This document shows, in pieces, positions 7,384-15,131 of a stretch of DNA of 35,490 bases. Every line of letters starts with the position of its first letter. Within the stretch, counting starts at the first letter, position 1. The stretch comes from Nocardia cyriacigeorgica. GTDB lineage: Bacteria; Actinomycetota; Actinomycetes; Mycobacteriales; Mycobacteriaceae. The translations under genes and the position numbers were made by a program. The DNA lies in the NCBI RefSeq assembly GCF_010868145.1, contig NZ_JAAGUY010000038.1, positions 1-35,490 of the forward strand. The letters are read 5' to 3'. Under the pieces are notes generated by a model. It was given only the letters and a program-made list of their open reading frames with translations. It did not search any database and was not told where the DNA came from.

Positions 7384-8148
7384 TCAGAGGTCGAAGGTCT
7401 CCCCCGGTGCCACCGCATGCACGGGACCGGTGAACTCGGCCTTGGCTTCGGCGATCACATCTTCGCGCGAAGTCCACGGCGGAATGTGCGTCAGCAGGAG
7501 TTCGCCGACACCCGCTTCGGCCGCGATCCGCCCCGCCTCGGTGCCCGAAAGATGAATACCGGGAGGACGATTCGCCGGATCGTGGGTCCAGGACGCTTCC
7601 GCCATGAGCACATCGGCGCCCTGCGCGAGCTCCTGCACCTGTGAGCACATCGCGGTGTCGCCGGTGTAGACGAACGTGCGCCCGGCCGCGGTGACGATCC
7701 GCAGGCCGTAGGACTCCGGCGGGTGGAACATCCGGCGCGCCGTCACGGTGTGACCCGCGCCGAACTCCACCGGCTCACCCTCGACCCACGGACGCATATC
7801 GATCACGTCGGACCAGTCGTCGCATTCACCGCCGACCTCGGCCGAGGCGTTGCCGATGCGCAACGAGGTGTCCGACGGACCGCGCACGATGGCCTTACCG
7901 ACCGGCGGCGTCGGGTGGTAGCGCCGCCACACCAGCAGCCCCGGCAGATCCAGGCAGTGGTCGGCGTGCAGATGAGTGAGGAAGATCGATACGTCGCCGG
8001 GGTTGGCGTAACGCTGCAATGCGCCGAGCACCCCTGGACCGAAATCGATGACGACCGGCGACATGTCCGGGCCGGTGAGCAGGTACCCCGACGCTGGGGA
8101 GTCCGGGCCGGACACACTGCCCGAGCACCCGAGGACGGTAAGGCGCAT
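7384..8148 (-). CDS. Metallo-beta-lactamase-fold phosphodiesterase (Rv1339-like)
   Basis: A 254-residue cytoplasmic enzyme of the metallo-beta-lactamase fold. It has the opening MRLTVLGCSGSVSGPDSPASGY, the two-metal motif THLHADH (His59, His61, Asp63, His64), a YTGDT segment with a further metal Asp, and the C-terminal LLLTHIPPW His. The sequence follows M. tuberculosis Rv1339 closely, as I remember it. Rv1339 has been reported as an atypical class II cAMP phosphodiesterase, so lowering cAMP is the likely role; a ribonuclease Z-like activity is an alternative. The ATG at 8148 fits the start of the family's conserved region, but the GGTGGG before it sits very close. The 311-base upstream gap is the position of murI in M. 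tuberculosis. Confidence 0.88.
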   Translation of the reverse strand: MRLTVLGCSGSVSGPDSPASGYLLTGPDMSPVVIDFGPGVLGALQRYANPGDVSIFLTHLHADHCLDLPGLLVWRRYHPTPPVGKAIVRGPSDTSLRIGNASAEVGGECDDWSDVIDMRPWVEGEPVEFGAGHTVTARRMFHPPESYGLRIVTAAGRTFVYTGDTAMCSQVQELAQGADVLMAEASWTHDPANRPPGIHLSGTEAGRIAAEAGVGELLLTHIPPWTSREDVIAEAKAEFTGPVHAVAPGETFDL

Positions 8149-8459
8149 CCCACCATGCTGCCACGACGAATTCTCGCTCAAGAGCCGATCCCCCAAAAAG
8201 CCGGGCCGAGACCACTGGGACCGGAAATGCCCGCAAGCACCGGTCCGCGCCTCACGACGGTGTGGACGTTCATCACCAGAGAGTACCCAGCCGACACGCG
8301 CCGCACCCACCGCCCCGAAAAGGTCCGCTCACCAAGTCATTCCGCCTGGGTTGAGGTGGGCGTCACACAATGGACGCAGTGTGACCGCGCCGCCCGGACC
8401 GACCTGGGTTCCCCGGGCCCGAGCGCGCGCCGCGCATCGGAAACCGCGACGCCGGACAG
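8149..8459. other. Intergenic stretch at the usual murI position
   Basis: This 311-base gap lies between the rhomboid gene and the Rv1339-like gene. In M. tuberculosis the glutamate racemase gene murI sits between the equivalent genes. No racemase motif (Asp-Ser-Gly or Thr-Asn-Cys-Thr type) is seen in any frame, and the open frames are not protein-like. It must contain the promoter of the gene at 8148, but I cannot define it. Confidence 0.5.
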
Positions 8460-9227
8460 TCAGCCCCGGCCGGGTGTGCCGGCTGGACCGAAACCGGAGG
8501 CCGGAAGCGCGGCGCGATGACGTTCGCGCTCGTCACCGGAGAGCATCCACGCGGCGAGCACCCCACCGACAGCCCCGAACAGATGACCCTGCCAGGAGAT
8601 GCCCGGCTGCCCGGGCAGCACACCCCACAGCAGCGACCCGTAGACCGCGAGCACGATCAGGCCGATCACTATCTGGCCGACGTGCCTGCCGAACCAGCCG
8701 CGCAGGATGATGAACGTCAACCAGCCGAAGACCAGCGCGGACGCACCGAGGTGCACGGTGCCCGACCCCCCGATGAGCCAGGTGCCCACACCCGCGACAA
8801 CCCAGATGATCGCCGTCGCCGCAAGACCTCGCCCGATCCCGGAGACCAGGGCGAGGAAGCCGAGCACCAGGACCGGCAGGGTGTTGCCGATCAGATGCGC
8901 CCAGCCGCCGTGCAGCATCGGAGCCCACAGGATGCCGGTGAGTCCGTCGAGCTGACGCGGCTCGATTCCGGCCTGATCCAGTTCGACGCTGGATACGGCG
9001 TCGAAACCTTCGATCGCGTAGAGCAGGGCGACGAAGCCGAGCACGAGCGCCGCAGCCCGAGCCCACACCTCGCGCGCGCCGGTGAAACCTGGTTTACCCG
9101 GCGGAGTCGGCGACGACCCCAGCTGCGGCGGTTGGGCACCCGGCACGGGTGGCAGTGGCTGCTGCGCGCGCAACGCCGCGATCCGTTCGGGATCGAACGA
9201 GGCCCCGATTCCCGTTCCACCGGTCAC
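8460..9227 (-). CDS. Rhomboid family intramembrane serine protease
   Basis: About 255 residues. A Pro-rich cytoplasmic N-terminus (about 1-50) precedes six or so membrane segments. The rhomboid catalytic features are visible: LHGGWAHLIGN at about 105-115, the nucleophile Ser163 in HLGASALVFGW and His215 in SWQGHLFGAVGG. It cleaves membrane proteins within or near the bilayer; substrates are unknown. It corresponds in position to Rv1337. GGAGGTGATG overlaps the ATG at 9233, leaving only about 2 bases of spacing, whereas the GTG at 9227 has ideal spacing of 8, so I use 9227. It sits 107 bases after cysM on the same strand. Confidence 0.92.
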   Translation of the reverse strand: MTGGTGIGASFDPERIAALRAQQPLPPVPGAQPPQLGSSPTPPGKPGFTGAREVWARAAALVLGFVALLYAIEGFDAVSSVELDQAGIEPRQLDGLTGILWAPMLHGGWAHLIGNTLPVLVLGFLALVSGIGRGLAATAIIWVVAGVGTWLIGGSGTVHLGASALVFGWLTFIILRGWFGRHVGQIVIGLIVLAVYGSLLWGVLPGQPGISWQGHLFGAVGGVLAAWMLSGDERERHRAALPASGFGPAGTPGRG

Positions 9228-9334
9228 CGCCATCACCTCCACGCACGAGGCCGGACAGGGGCCCGGCATCGGCAATATCGATCGTCGGCAGCGCTACCCG
9301 CGAGCCGAGTGCACCTTCGAGCGTACCGGCGACC

Positions 9335-10297
9335 TCAGGCCCAGAGCTGGCCGTCGAGGCGTTCCTCTGCCTCTTCCAGGGTGCCGTCGTAGGCGCCGGT
9401 GGACAGGTACTTCCACCCGGCATCGGCCACAACGAACGCGATATCGGCCCTGGTACCGGCCTTGACCGCCTTGCGCGCGACGCCGAGCGCGGCATGCAGG
9501 ATGGCGCCGGTGGAGATGCCTGCGAAGATGCCCTCCTCGAGCACCAGCTCCCTGGTGCGGCGCACCGCGTCATACGGTCCAACCGAGAAGCGGGTGGTCA
9601 GCACCGACTCGTCGTAGAGCTCGGGAATGAAGCCCTCGTCGATATTGCGCAGCCCGTACACCAGCTCGCCGTAGCGCGGTTCGGCCGCGACGATCTCGAT
9701 GCCCGGCACCTTCTCGCGCAGGAAACGGCCAACGCCCATCAGGGTTCCTGTGGTGCCGAGTCCCGCGACGAAATGGGTGATCTCTGGCAGGTCGGCCAGG
9801 ATCTCCGGGCCGGTGCTCTCGTAGTGCGCGAGCGCGTTGGCCGGATTGCCGTACTGGTAGAGCATCACCCAGTCGGGGTTTTCCGCAGCGATCTGCTTGG
9901 CCATGGCGACGGCCTGGTTGGAACCGCCCGCCGCCGGTGAATCGATGATCCGCGCGCCGAACATGGTGAGCAGCTGGCGCCGCTCCACCGAGGTGTTCTC
10001 CGGCATCACACACACCAGCTGGTAGCCCTTGAGCTTGGCCGCCATGGCGAGCGAGATTCCGGTGTTGCCGCTGGTCGGCTCCAGAATGGTGCAGCCGGGA
10101 CTCAGCAGGCCGTCGGCCTCTGCCTGTTCGATCATGCGCAGCGCCGGGCGGTCCTTGATCGACCCGGTGGGGTTGCGGTCCTCGAGCTTGGCCCACAGCC
10201 GCACCGGATGCTCGCCTTCCCACTGTGGGGACAGGTTGCGCAAACCGACCAGCGGCGTGTTGCCGAGGGTCGCGATCAGCGATTCGTAACGCGCCAC
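9335..10297 (-). CDS. cysM: O-phosphoserine sulfhydrylase (CysO-dependent cysteine synthase)
   Basis: A 320-residue PLP enzyme, fold type II. It makes cysteine on the C-terminus of the sulfur carrier CysO from O-phosphoserine and CysO thiocarboxylate. The PLP lysine is Lys48 in PTGSIKDRP. The substrate loop TSGNTGISLA, the GTTGTLMGVGRFL phosphate-binding loop and the extended C-terminus ending DGQLWA (the lid of M. tuberculosis CysM) are all present. That C-terminus distinguishes it from O-acetylserine sulfhydrylases. The GTG at 10297 is chosen by alignment with the mycobacterial start (VARYESLIATLGNTPLVGL), 7 bases after the cysO stop. It is the third gene of mec-cysO-cysM. Confidence 0.96.
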   Translation of the reverse strand: MARYESLIATLGNTPLVGLRNLSPQWEGEHPVRLWAKLEDRNPTGSIKDRPALRMIEQAEADGLLSPGCTILEPTSGNTGISLAMAAKLKGYQLVCVMPENTSVERRQLLTMFGARIIDSPAAGGSNQAVAMAKQIAAENPDWVMLYQYGNPANALAHYESTGPEILADLPEITHFVAGLGTTGTLMGVGRFLREKVPGIEIVAAEPRYGELVYGLRNIDEGFIPELYDESVLTTRFSVGPYDAVRRTRELVLEEGIFAGISTGAILHAALGVARKAVKAGTRADIAFVVADAGWKYLSTGAYDGTLEEAEERLDGQLWA

Positions 10298-10304
10298 GAG
10301 GGAT

Positions 10305-10577
10305 CTAGCCTCCGGCGACGGCTGGCAGGATGGTGACGCTCGCGCCCTCGGGGACCTCGGCCTCGAGGCCACCGGCGAAACGCACGTCCTCGTCGTCGAC
10401 GTAGATGTTGACGTAGCGGTTGAGCTTGCCGTCCTTGAGCAGACGCTCCTTGAGACCCGAGAAGTTGGCGTCCAGGTGGTCGATCAACGCCGACAGCGTC
10501 GCGCCTTCGGCCTCGACCCTCTTCTCACCTCCGGTCAGGGGGCGCATGATGGTCGGGATGGACACGGTTACCGGCAT
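10305..10577 (-). CDS. cysO: Sulfur carrier protein CysO (ubiquitin-like)
   Basis: A 90-residue ubiquitin/MoaD-fold protein ending in Ala-Gly-Gly, the terminus that is adenylated and turned into a thiocarboxylate by MoeZ-type enzymes (not in this window). It has the family opening VTVSIPTIMRPLTGG, the central LNRYVNIYVDDEDVRF and the end VTILPAVAGG. Unlike some ThiS/MoaD relatives no residues follow the Gly-Gly, so no processing is needed before the first cycle. The ATG at 10577 has GAGGAG-like purines upstream. It lies between mec and cysM. Confidence 0.96.
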   Translation of the reverse strand: MPVTVSIPTIMRPLTGGEKRVEAEGATLSALIDHLDANFSGLKERLLKDGKLNRYVNIYVDDEDVRFAGGLEAEVPEGASVTILPAVAGG

Positions 10578-10617
10578 CGGGGAACTCCTCGGTTGAACTA
10601 GCGAATATCGTTGGTGG

Positions 10618-11040
10618 TCAGTTGTTTTCGTAGCTGTCGACGATCTTCACCGGCTCTTCGGTGACCTCGCCGTCCAGGATCCGGTAGCTGCGCAGCTCGT
10701 GCCGCTCGGGATCGCGGGTGGAGACCAGCACGTAGTGAGCGTCGGGCTCGGAGGCATAGGACACGTCGGTGCGGCTCGGGTAGGCCTCGGTCGCGGTATG
10801 CGAGTGGTAGATCACCACGGGCACCTCGTCGGCGTCGTCCATCGCGCGCCACACCTTCAGCTGTTCGCCCGAGTCGAAGCGGTAGAAAGTCGGCGAGCGC
10901 TCGGCATTGATCATGGCCACGAAACGCTCCGGGCGATCCGATCCCTCCGGCCCCGCAATGACACCGCACGCCTCGTCCGGATGGTCGGCGCGCGCATGCG
11001 CCACCATCGCATCTACGAGGTCGGCCCTGATCACGAGCAC
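10618..11040 (-). CDS. mec: Mec, JAMM metalloprotease releasing cysteine from CysO
   Basis: A 140-residue JAB1/MPN/Mov34-type zinc peptidase. The JAMM motif is complete: Glu23 in DEACGVI, His79 and His81 in IYHSHT, Ser89 and Asp92 in YPSRTD. It hydrolyses the CysO-cysteine adduct, freeing cysteine and regenerating CysO. The start is a GTG at 11040 with GAAGGG seven bases before it. It is the first gene of the cysteine operon and lies behind a GGAAT-N18-GTT promoter of SigR/SigH type. This pathway is known to be resistant to oxidants and induced by them in mycobacteria. Confidence 0.95.
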   Translation of the reverse strand: MLVIRADLVDAMVAHARADHPDEACGVIAGPEGSDRPERFVAMINAERSPTFYRFDSGEQLKVWRAMDDADEVPVVIYHSHTATEAYPSRTDVSYASEPDAHYVLVSTRDPERHELRSYRILDGEVTEEPVKIVDSYENN

Positions 11041-11052
11041 AATCGAACCCTT

Positions 11053-11112
11053 CCGAATATCCGCACAGCCGTCACCGACCTGACACAGCCGACAACGAGT
11101 CAGGATATTCGG
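11053..11112. promoter_or_regulatory. Inverted pair of 10-base sites flanking the mec start region
   Basis: CCGAATATCC at 11053-11062 and GGATATTCGG at 11103-11112 are perfect reverse complements, 50 bases apart centre to centre (about five helical turns). One copy lies inside the spacer of the mec promoter and the other in the 5' leader just before the ribosome binding site. This would suit a repressor that loops DNA, but no known regulator is recognised. The spacing could be chance. Confidence 0.4.
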
Positions 11113-11119
11113 GTATTCC
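11094..11119 (-). promoter_or_regulatory. SigR/SigH-type promoter of mec-cysO-cysM
   Basis: On the minus strand the sequence reads GGAAT (11119-11115), 18 bases, then GTT (11096-11094). This is the consensus for thiol-oxidative-stress sigma factors (SigR in Streptomyces, SigH in mycobacteria: GGAAT-N18/19-GTT). It would start RNA near 11088, giving a leader of about 48 bases before the mec GTG with its own ribosome binding site. Confidence 0.7.
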
Positions 11120-11251
11120 GGACGTGCTGAATCTGGCTCCCGGCGGAGCGGGGACCAGCGGAGATCGCGGGTCGGCGGTCGCAGGCCGTTCTACCGAGTG
11201 TGGGACGGGCGCAGCGGGACCAGGCCGGGCGCTGCGGCTCCGCGGCACACG

Positions 11252-12313
11252 TCAACTCTGGAACAGCTCGGTGAACGACGGGATCCCGGCAATCGAACGA
11301 GCCGACAGGATGGCGTCGACGATCGCGCGTTCGACACAGACCGCGGCGGCGGTACAGAGCTGGTCGAGGACCAGCAGATCCGCCGGGAACGCCGGGGGCA
11401 GTGGCGGCGCCTCCGGTGTCGTCGCCGTGCCTGTGGCGAGGGCGAAGATGGTGTCGCCGTCGAGGGGCGAATGCGCGGGTCGGATGGCGCGGGCGAGGCC
11501 GTCGTGGGCAGTGGTGGCCAGGCGGCGGGCGCCGAGGGTGTCGAGGGGAGCGTCGGTGGCGATGACGCCGATGGTGGTGTTGAGGACGGTGCCCTTGACC
11601 GGGAGGGCGTTGGCGACGGCGAGCTGTTCGGGAGTAGCGGGGGTGAGGCCGAAGTGGTCGGGACCGTCGGTGCCCGCTCCCCAGAGCAGGCCGGTGCGGG
11701 GGTCGAACACCGAGCCGACGGGGTTCGCGACCATCAACGCGGCGACCGTCATCCCGGCCGCCGGACCGTCACCGAGGACGAGGCTCGCGCTACCGATCCC
11801 GCCCTTGATCGCCCCCGCACGCGCGCCGACACCCGCGCCGACCGTGCCGCGCTCGAACTCGACGGCAGCATCGGCCGCTGCGCGAAAGCCGAACTCGGCG
11901 CTGGGCCGAATGTTCCAGTCCCCCACCGGAAGATCGAAGATCACCGCACCCGGCACGATCGGCACCACCCGGCTCGGATCGGCCGGATCCATCGGAATTC
12001 CGACCCCGTTCTCCTCGAGCCAACGCATCACCCCATCGGCCGCTGCGAGACCATAGGCACTGCCACCGGTCAACAACACCGCGTCGGCGCGGCGCACGGT
12101 GTTCACCGGATCCAGCACGTCGGTCTCCCGCGTACCCGGCCCTCCCCCACGCACATCCACGGCCGCCACCGCCCCGCCCGGCACACGAACCACCGTGCAC
12201 CCGGTCGCCGCGCCCGACCCGACGGTCGCATCGTCATCGAGCACATGGTGATGCCCGACCAGCACCCCCGGCACATCGGTCACCGAATCACGCGCACCCG
12301 CCACCGCATTCAC
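11252..12313 (-). CDS. P1-family peptidase (DmpA/NylC-like N-terminal nucleophile hydrolase)
   Basis: A 353-residue hydrolase of MEROPS family P1/S58, corresponding to Rv1333. These enzymes cut themselves to expose a Ser or Thr nucleophile and then hydrolyse amide bonds; they include DmpA aminopeptidase and the nylon-oligomer hydrolase NylC. Here the likely self-cleavage site is Asn245-Thr246 in GTVLNTTIGVIATDA, the same Asn/Thr junction as NylC. Other family segments are VTDVPGVLVGHH, VDVRGGGPGTRETD, VLLTGGSAYGLAAADGVM, IPIV-like PGAVIFDL and GTVGAGVGARAG. The GTG at 12313 is preceded by AAGGAG at 5 bases. The physiological substrate is unknown. It lies upstream of mec but is separated by the mec promoter. 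Confidence 0.92.
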   Translation of the reverse strand: MNAVAGARDSVTDVPGVLVGHHHVLDDDATVGSGAATGCTVVRVPGGAVAAVDVRGGGPGTRETDVLDPVNTVRRADAVLLTGGSAYGLAAADGVMRWLEENGVGIPMDPADPSRVVPIVPGAVIFDLPVGDWNIRPSAEFGFRAAADAAVEFERGTVGAGVGARAGAIKGGIGSASLVLGDGPAAGMTVAALMVANPVGSVFDPRTGLLWGAGTDGPDHFGLTPATPEQLAVANALPVKGTVLNTTIGVIATDAPLDTLGARRLATTAHDGLARAIRPAHSPLDGDTIFALATGTATTPEAPPLPPAFPADLLVLDQLCTAAAVCVERAIVDAILSARSIAGIPSFTELFQS

Positions 12314-12545
12314 GAGAACTCCTTGTCGCCGATCCTGCCGCCGACGCTACCGCGCACACCGGACGGTCGACGCGACCAGCGGATCCTCCGACCTGACGCC
12401 ACCGAATCCCGGGCAGGCCTACTGGCTCCCAGCGGCTGATTCTCGATCGGCACGTTCCGAGGCTCACCCATCAGGCGTGCCGCCGCTGGTGCCGATAGCC
12501 TCGGGCCACCGGCGCAGGACGGACCGGAGGCCATCTCACCTAGCG

Positions 12546-13115
12546 CTACGGCGCCAAGGCTTGCAGCAGCGAGTCCTGCATCCAGGTCAGCCAGTGGTAG
12601 ACGTCGAGGTGCGGGGCTCGGGGGTCGTCGGGATCGAATTGTTCGGGGGTGTCGGCGTCGATGCCGAGGACCGCGCCGAGGGCCAGGCGGACGTCGGTGA
12701 GGGCGGTGAGCCAGGCGTCGGCCTGTTCGGGGGTGATGATGATGCGGCCGCCGCCGGTGGGGCAGGTGTCGAGGACGACGGCGCCCGCGGCGAGCTTCGC
12801 GTCGATGATCTCGGGTTCGTGCAATCCGCGCAGGGCACTGTTGAGGTCGGCGCGGTCGGCGTCGGGGGAACCGGGTTCGCTGCGGTGGAAATCGGGCAGC
12901 AACCGCATCAGGCGCGGGTCGTCGGGCGGGAGGGTGTTACCGCTGCGCAGCCCGGTGAGGGCGGCGAGATCGTCTTCGGGAGCCGAGGAGGCTCGCTCGG
13001 TGAGTAGGCCGGACACAGCACCGACCAGCGACCGCAGCACGCCCGCTTCCCTGGCGTCCATTTCGGATCGCAGTTTGAGACCGCTCAGCGAATTCTTCCG
13101 GCTCCACTTACGCAC
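12546..13115 (-). CDS. DUF2017 family protein
   Basis: A 189-residue protein of DUF2017, nearly always encoded beside clpS in actinobacteria (Rv1332). It is mostly helical, with no membrane segment or signal peptide. It has a conserved start (VRKWSRKNSLSGLKLR), then MDAREAGVLRSLVGAVSGLL, a Pro/Asp-rich middle and a C-terminal DVYHWLTWMQDSLLQAL. Databases sometimes call it a transcription regulator; I see no DNA-binding motif. The start is a GTG at 13115, 22 bases after the clpS stop. The constant linkage to clpS suggests a role in ClpS/ClpP proteolysis, but this is inference. Confidence 0.85.
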   Translation of the reverse strand: MRKWSRKNSLSGLKLRSEMDAREAGVLRSLVGAVSGLLTERASSAPEDDLAALTGLRSGNTLPPDDPRLMRLLPDFHRSEPGSPDADRADLNSALRGLHEPEIIDAKLAAGAVVLDTCPTGGGRIIITPEQADAWLTALTDVRLALGAVLGIDADTPEQFDPDDPRAPHLDVYHWLTWMQDSLLQALAP

Positions 13116-13137
13116 GTCGCTACGGTAGCCGTCCGAG

Positions 13138-13509
13138 TCAGTCGTCTCGCTGCATGGTCGCCCACAGCCCCGCGGCGTGTAGCCGGCGGACGTCCTGTTC
13201 CATTTTGTCCCGCGAGCCGGACGATACGACCGCCTTGCCCTCGTTGTGCACCTTGAGCATCAACTCGGTCGCCTTGGCTTTGCTGTAGCCGAACAGCTTC
13301 TGGAAGATGTAGGCGACGTAGTGCATGAGGTTGACCGGGTCGTCCCAGACGACCGTGACCCACGGTCGGTCTTCCGCCTCCAGGATCTCGGTGTATTCCA
13401 CCGCCTCGGGCGTCGCCTGTGCGGACAGCGTCGCGTTCGCAGCGACCGCGACGGCGCCGACACGGGCCACGTCCGTCCGATAGCGGGGTGCCGTATTGCA
13501 CAAGGCCAT
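13138..13509 (-). CDS. clpS: ATP-dependent Clp protease adaptor ClpS
   Basis: About 123 residues; the core from residue 46 is a standard ClpS domain. It delivers N-end-rule substrates (N-terminal Leu, Phe, Tyr, Trp) to ClpC/ClpA-ClpP. Visible features are WVTVVWDDPVNLMHYV (the peptide pocket with the Asp-Asp-Pro-Val-Asn segment), FQKLFGYS, VHNEGKAVV and HAAGLWATM. The N-terminal 40 residues are longer than in mycobacterial ClpS and are not obviously conserved, so an internal start is possible. The ATG at 13509 is supported by a TACCCT hexamer seven bases upstream, but not by a ribosome binding site. It is divergent from pncB and precedes the DUF2017 gene. Confidence 0.93.
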   Translation of the reverse strand: MALCNTAPRYRTDVARVGAVAVAANATLSAQATPEAVEYTEILEAEDRPWVTVVWDDPVNLMHYVAYIFQKLFGYSKAKATELMLKVHNEGKAVVSSGSRDKMEQDVRRLHAAGLWATMQRDD

Positions 13510-13516
13510 AACGTCA

Positions 13517-13522
13517 AGGGTA
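13517..13522 (-). promoter_or_regulatory. -10 hexamer TACCCT for clpS, leaderless-type
   Basis: TACCCT on the minus strand, 7 bases, then the ATG at 13509. A TTGTGT lies 16 bases upstream of the hexamer and may be a -35 element. Confidence 0.5.
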
Positions 13523-13670
13523 CGACTAGCACCCGGATACACAACACCCGAGCATGATCGATTCGGCCGTTTCGCCCCTGACCACGGCCCTTCGGGGCTT
13601 ATGATGCGCGATCGGCCCACGCACCGGAGGCGGTGCGCTCCGGTGCGGTCGGCGGGCGCGTCGCTCGGAT

Positions 13671-13676
13671 TACAGT
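13671..13676 (+). promoter_or_regulatory. -10 hexamer TACAGT for pncB, leaderless-type
   Basis: TACAGT followed by 6 bases and the pncB GTG at 13683. No Shine-Dalgarno sequence is present. Confidence 0.6.
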
Positions 13677-13682
13677 GACAGC

Positions 13683-14993
13683 GTGGATCCCCGTGACGAC
13701 GGCTTCAGCACCGCGCTGCTGACCGATCAGTACGAACTGACCATGCTCGCCGCCGCACTGGCCGACGGTTCCGCGCATCGGCACTGCACCTTCGAACTGT
13801 TCGCCAGGCGTTTGCCACACGGGCGTCGTTACGGCGTCGTCGCCGGAACCGCACGCTTGCTCGAGGCACTGGGGAACTTCCGATTCGGCGAGGAAGAGCT
13901 CGAGATCGTCGGCGGATTCCTCGATGACACCACCCTCCGATGGCTGCGCGAGTTCCGCTTCACCGGCGATATCGACGGCTACGCCGAGGGCGAACTGTAC
14001 TTCCCCGGATCACCGATTCTGTCCGTGCGCGGCAGCTTCGCCGAATGCGTCCTGCTGGAGACATTGGCCCTGTCGATCCTCAACCACGACAGCGCCATCG
14101 CGTCGGCAGCCGCGCGCATGGTCAGCGCCGCAGCGCGACGCCGGATGATCGAGATGGGGTCGAGGCGCACCCATGAACTTGCCGCACCCGCCAGCGCCCG
14201 CGCCGCCTATCTGGCCGGTTTCGATGCGACTTCGAACCTCGAGGCGGTGCGCCGGTTCGGTGTGCCCGGCGCGGGCACCAGCGCGCACGCGTTCACGCTG
14301 CTGCACAGCGGCGCGGACGGCGCACACGAAGCAGCCGCGTTCCGCAGCCAGATCGAGGCGCTCGGCATCGGCACCACTCTCCTGGTGGACACCTTCGACA
14401 TCACCAAGGGTGTGGCCACCGCCATCGAGATCGCCGGACCGGAACTCGGCGGTGTGCGGATCGACTCCGGCGATCTGGGCGTGCTGGCCAGGCAGGTGCG
14501 CAATCAGCTCGACGAACTGGGCGCAACCAAGACCCGCATCGTGGTCTCCGGCGATCTCGACGAGTACGCGATCGCCGCGCTGCGCGCCGAACCGGTGGAC
14601 GTCTACGGTGTCGGCACCTCGCTGGTCACCGGCTCCGGCGCCCCGACCGCGGGGATGGTCTACAAGTTGGTCGAGGTCGACGGTGTCCCGGTGGCCAAAC
14701 GCAGCAGCCACAAGGAGTCGCGCGGTGGCACCAAGCGTGCGGTCCGGCTGGCCAGGCGCACCGGCACCATCGTCGAGGAGATCATCTATCCCGCGGCGGG
14801 CGAACGTCCCGCCACGAACGGATTCGAGATGCGTGAGCTGCTCGTACCCCTGGTCCGCGAGGGCAAGATCATCGACCAGCCGGGCCTGTCGGAGAGCCGC
14901 GGTCTCGTCGCCAACGGCTTGGTCGCCCTCCCCTGGGAAGGCCTCAAACTCTCCGCGGGCGACCCGGCCATCCCCACCACCTTCCTCTCCTGA
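13683..14993 (+). CDS. pncB: Nicotinate phosphoribosyltransferase
   Basis: A 436-residue enzyme that joins nicotinate and PRPP to give nicotinate mononucleotide, the Preiss-Handler entry into NAD. It has the family opening LLTDQYELTMLAAAL, FELFARRLPHGRRYGVVAG, ALSILNHDSAIASAAARM, EMGSRRTHELAAPASARAAYLAGFDATSN, the H-T/GAD segment, LLVDTFDI and the PRPP-binding VRIDSGDLG, then VSGDLDEYAI and VYGVGTSLVTG. The length matches mycobacterial PncB1 (Rv1330c). The start is a GTG at 13683. It is followed by pncA, whose product supplies nicotinate, so the two make a short nicotinamide-salvage unit. Confidence 0.96.
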   Translation: MDPRDDGFSTALLTDQYELTMLAAALADGSAHRHCTFELFARRLPHGRRYGVVAGTARLLEALGNFRFGEEELEIVGGFLDDTTLRWLREFRFTGDIDGYAEGELYFPGSPILSVRGSFAECVLLETLALSILNHDSAIASAAARMVSAAARRRMIEMGSRRTHELAAPASARAAYLAGFDATSNLEAVRRFGVPGAGTSAHAFTLLHSGADGAHEAAAFRSQIEALGIGTTLLVDTFDITKGVATAIEIAGPELGGVRIDSGDLGVLARQVRNQLDELGATKTRIVVSGDLDEYAIAALRAEPVDVYGVGTSLVTGSGAPTAGMVYKLVEVDGVPVAKRSSHKESRGGTKRAVRLARRTGTIVEEIIYPAAGERPATNGFEMRELLVPLVREGKIIDQPGLSESRGLVANGLVALPWEGLKLSAGDPAIPTTFLS

Positions 14994-15131
14994 GCGGCGG
15001 TGTGGACAGGGGCACCCGAGCGAGAGTCCTTCTCGCGAAACGCCCCAGCCAGGTGCCACTCGGCGGATGCCCGCGTTCGTGGGCAGCGCGGGGCGGTCGC
15101 GGGGGGCAGAATTGGCGGGTAGGAGGTTGTG

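Noticed and set aside
11185..11235. Seven-base inverted repeat between the P1 peptidase and mec as a terminator
   Set aside because: A short stem with a 13-base loop and no T-tract is common by chance in such GC-rich sequence.
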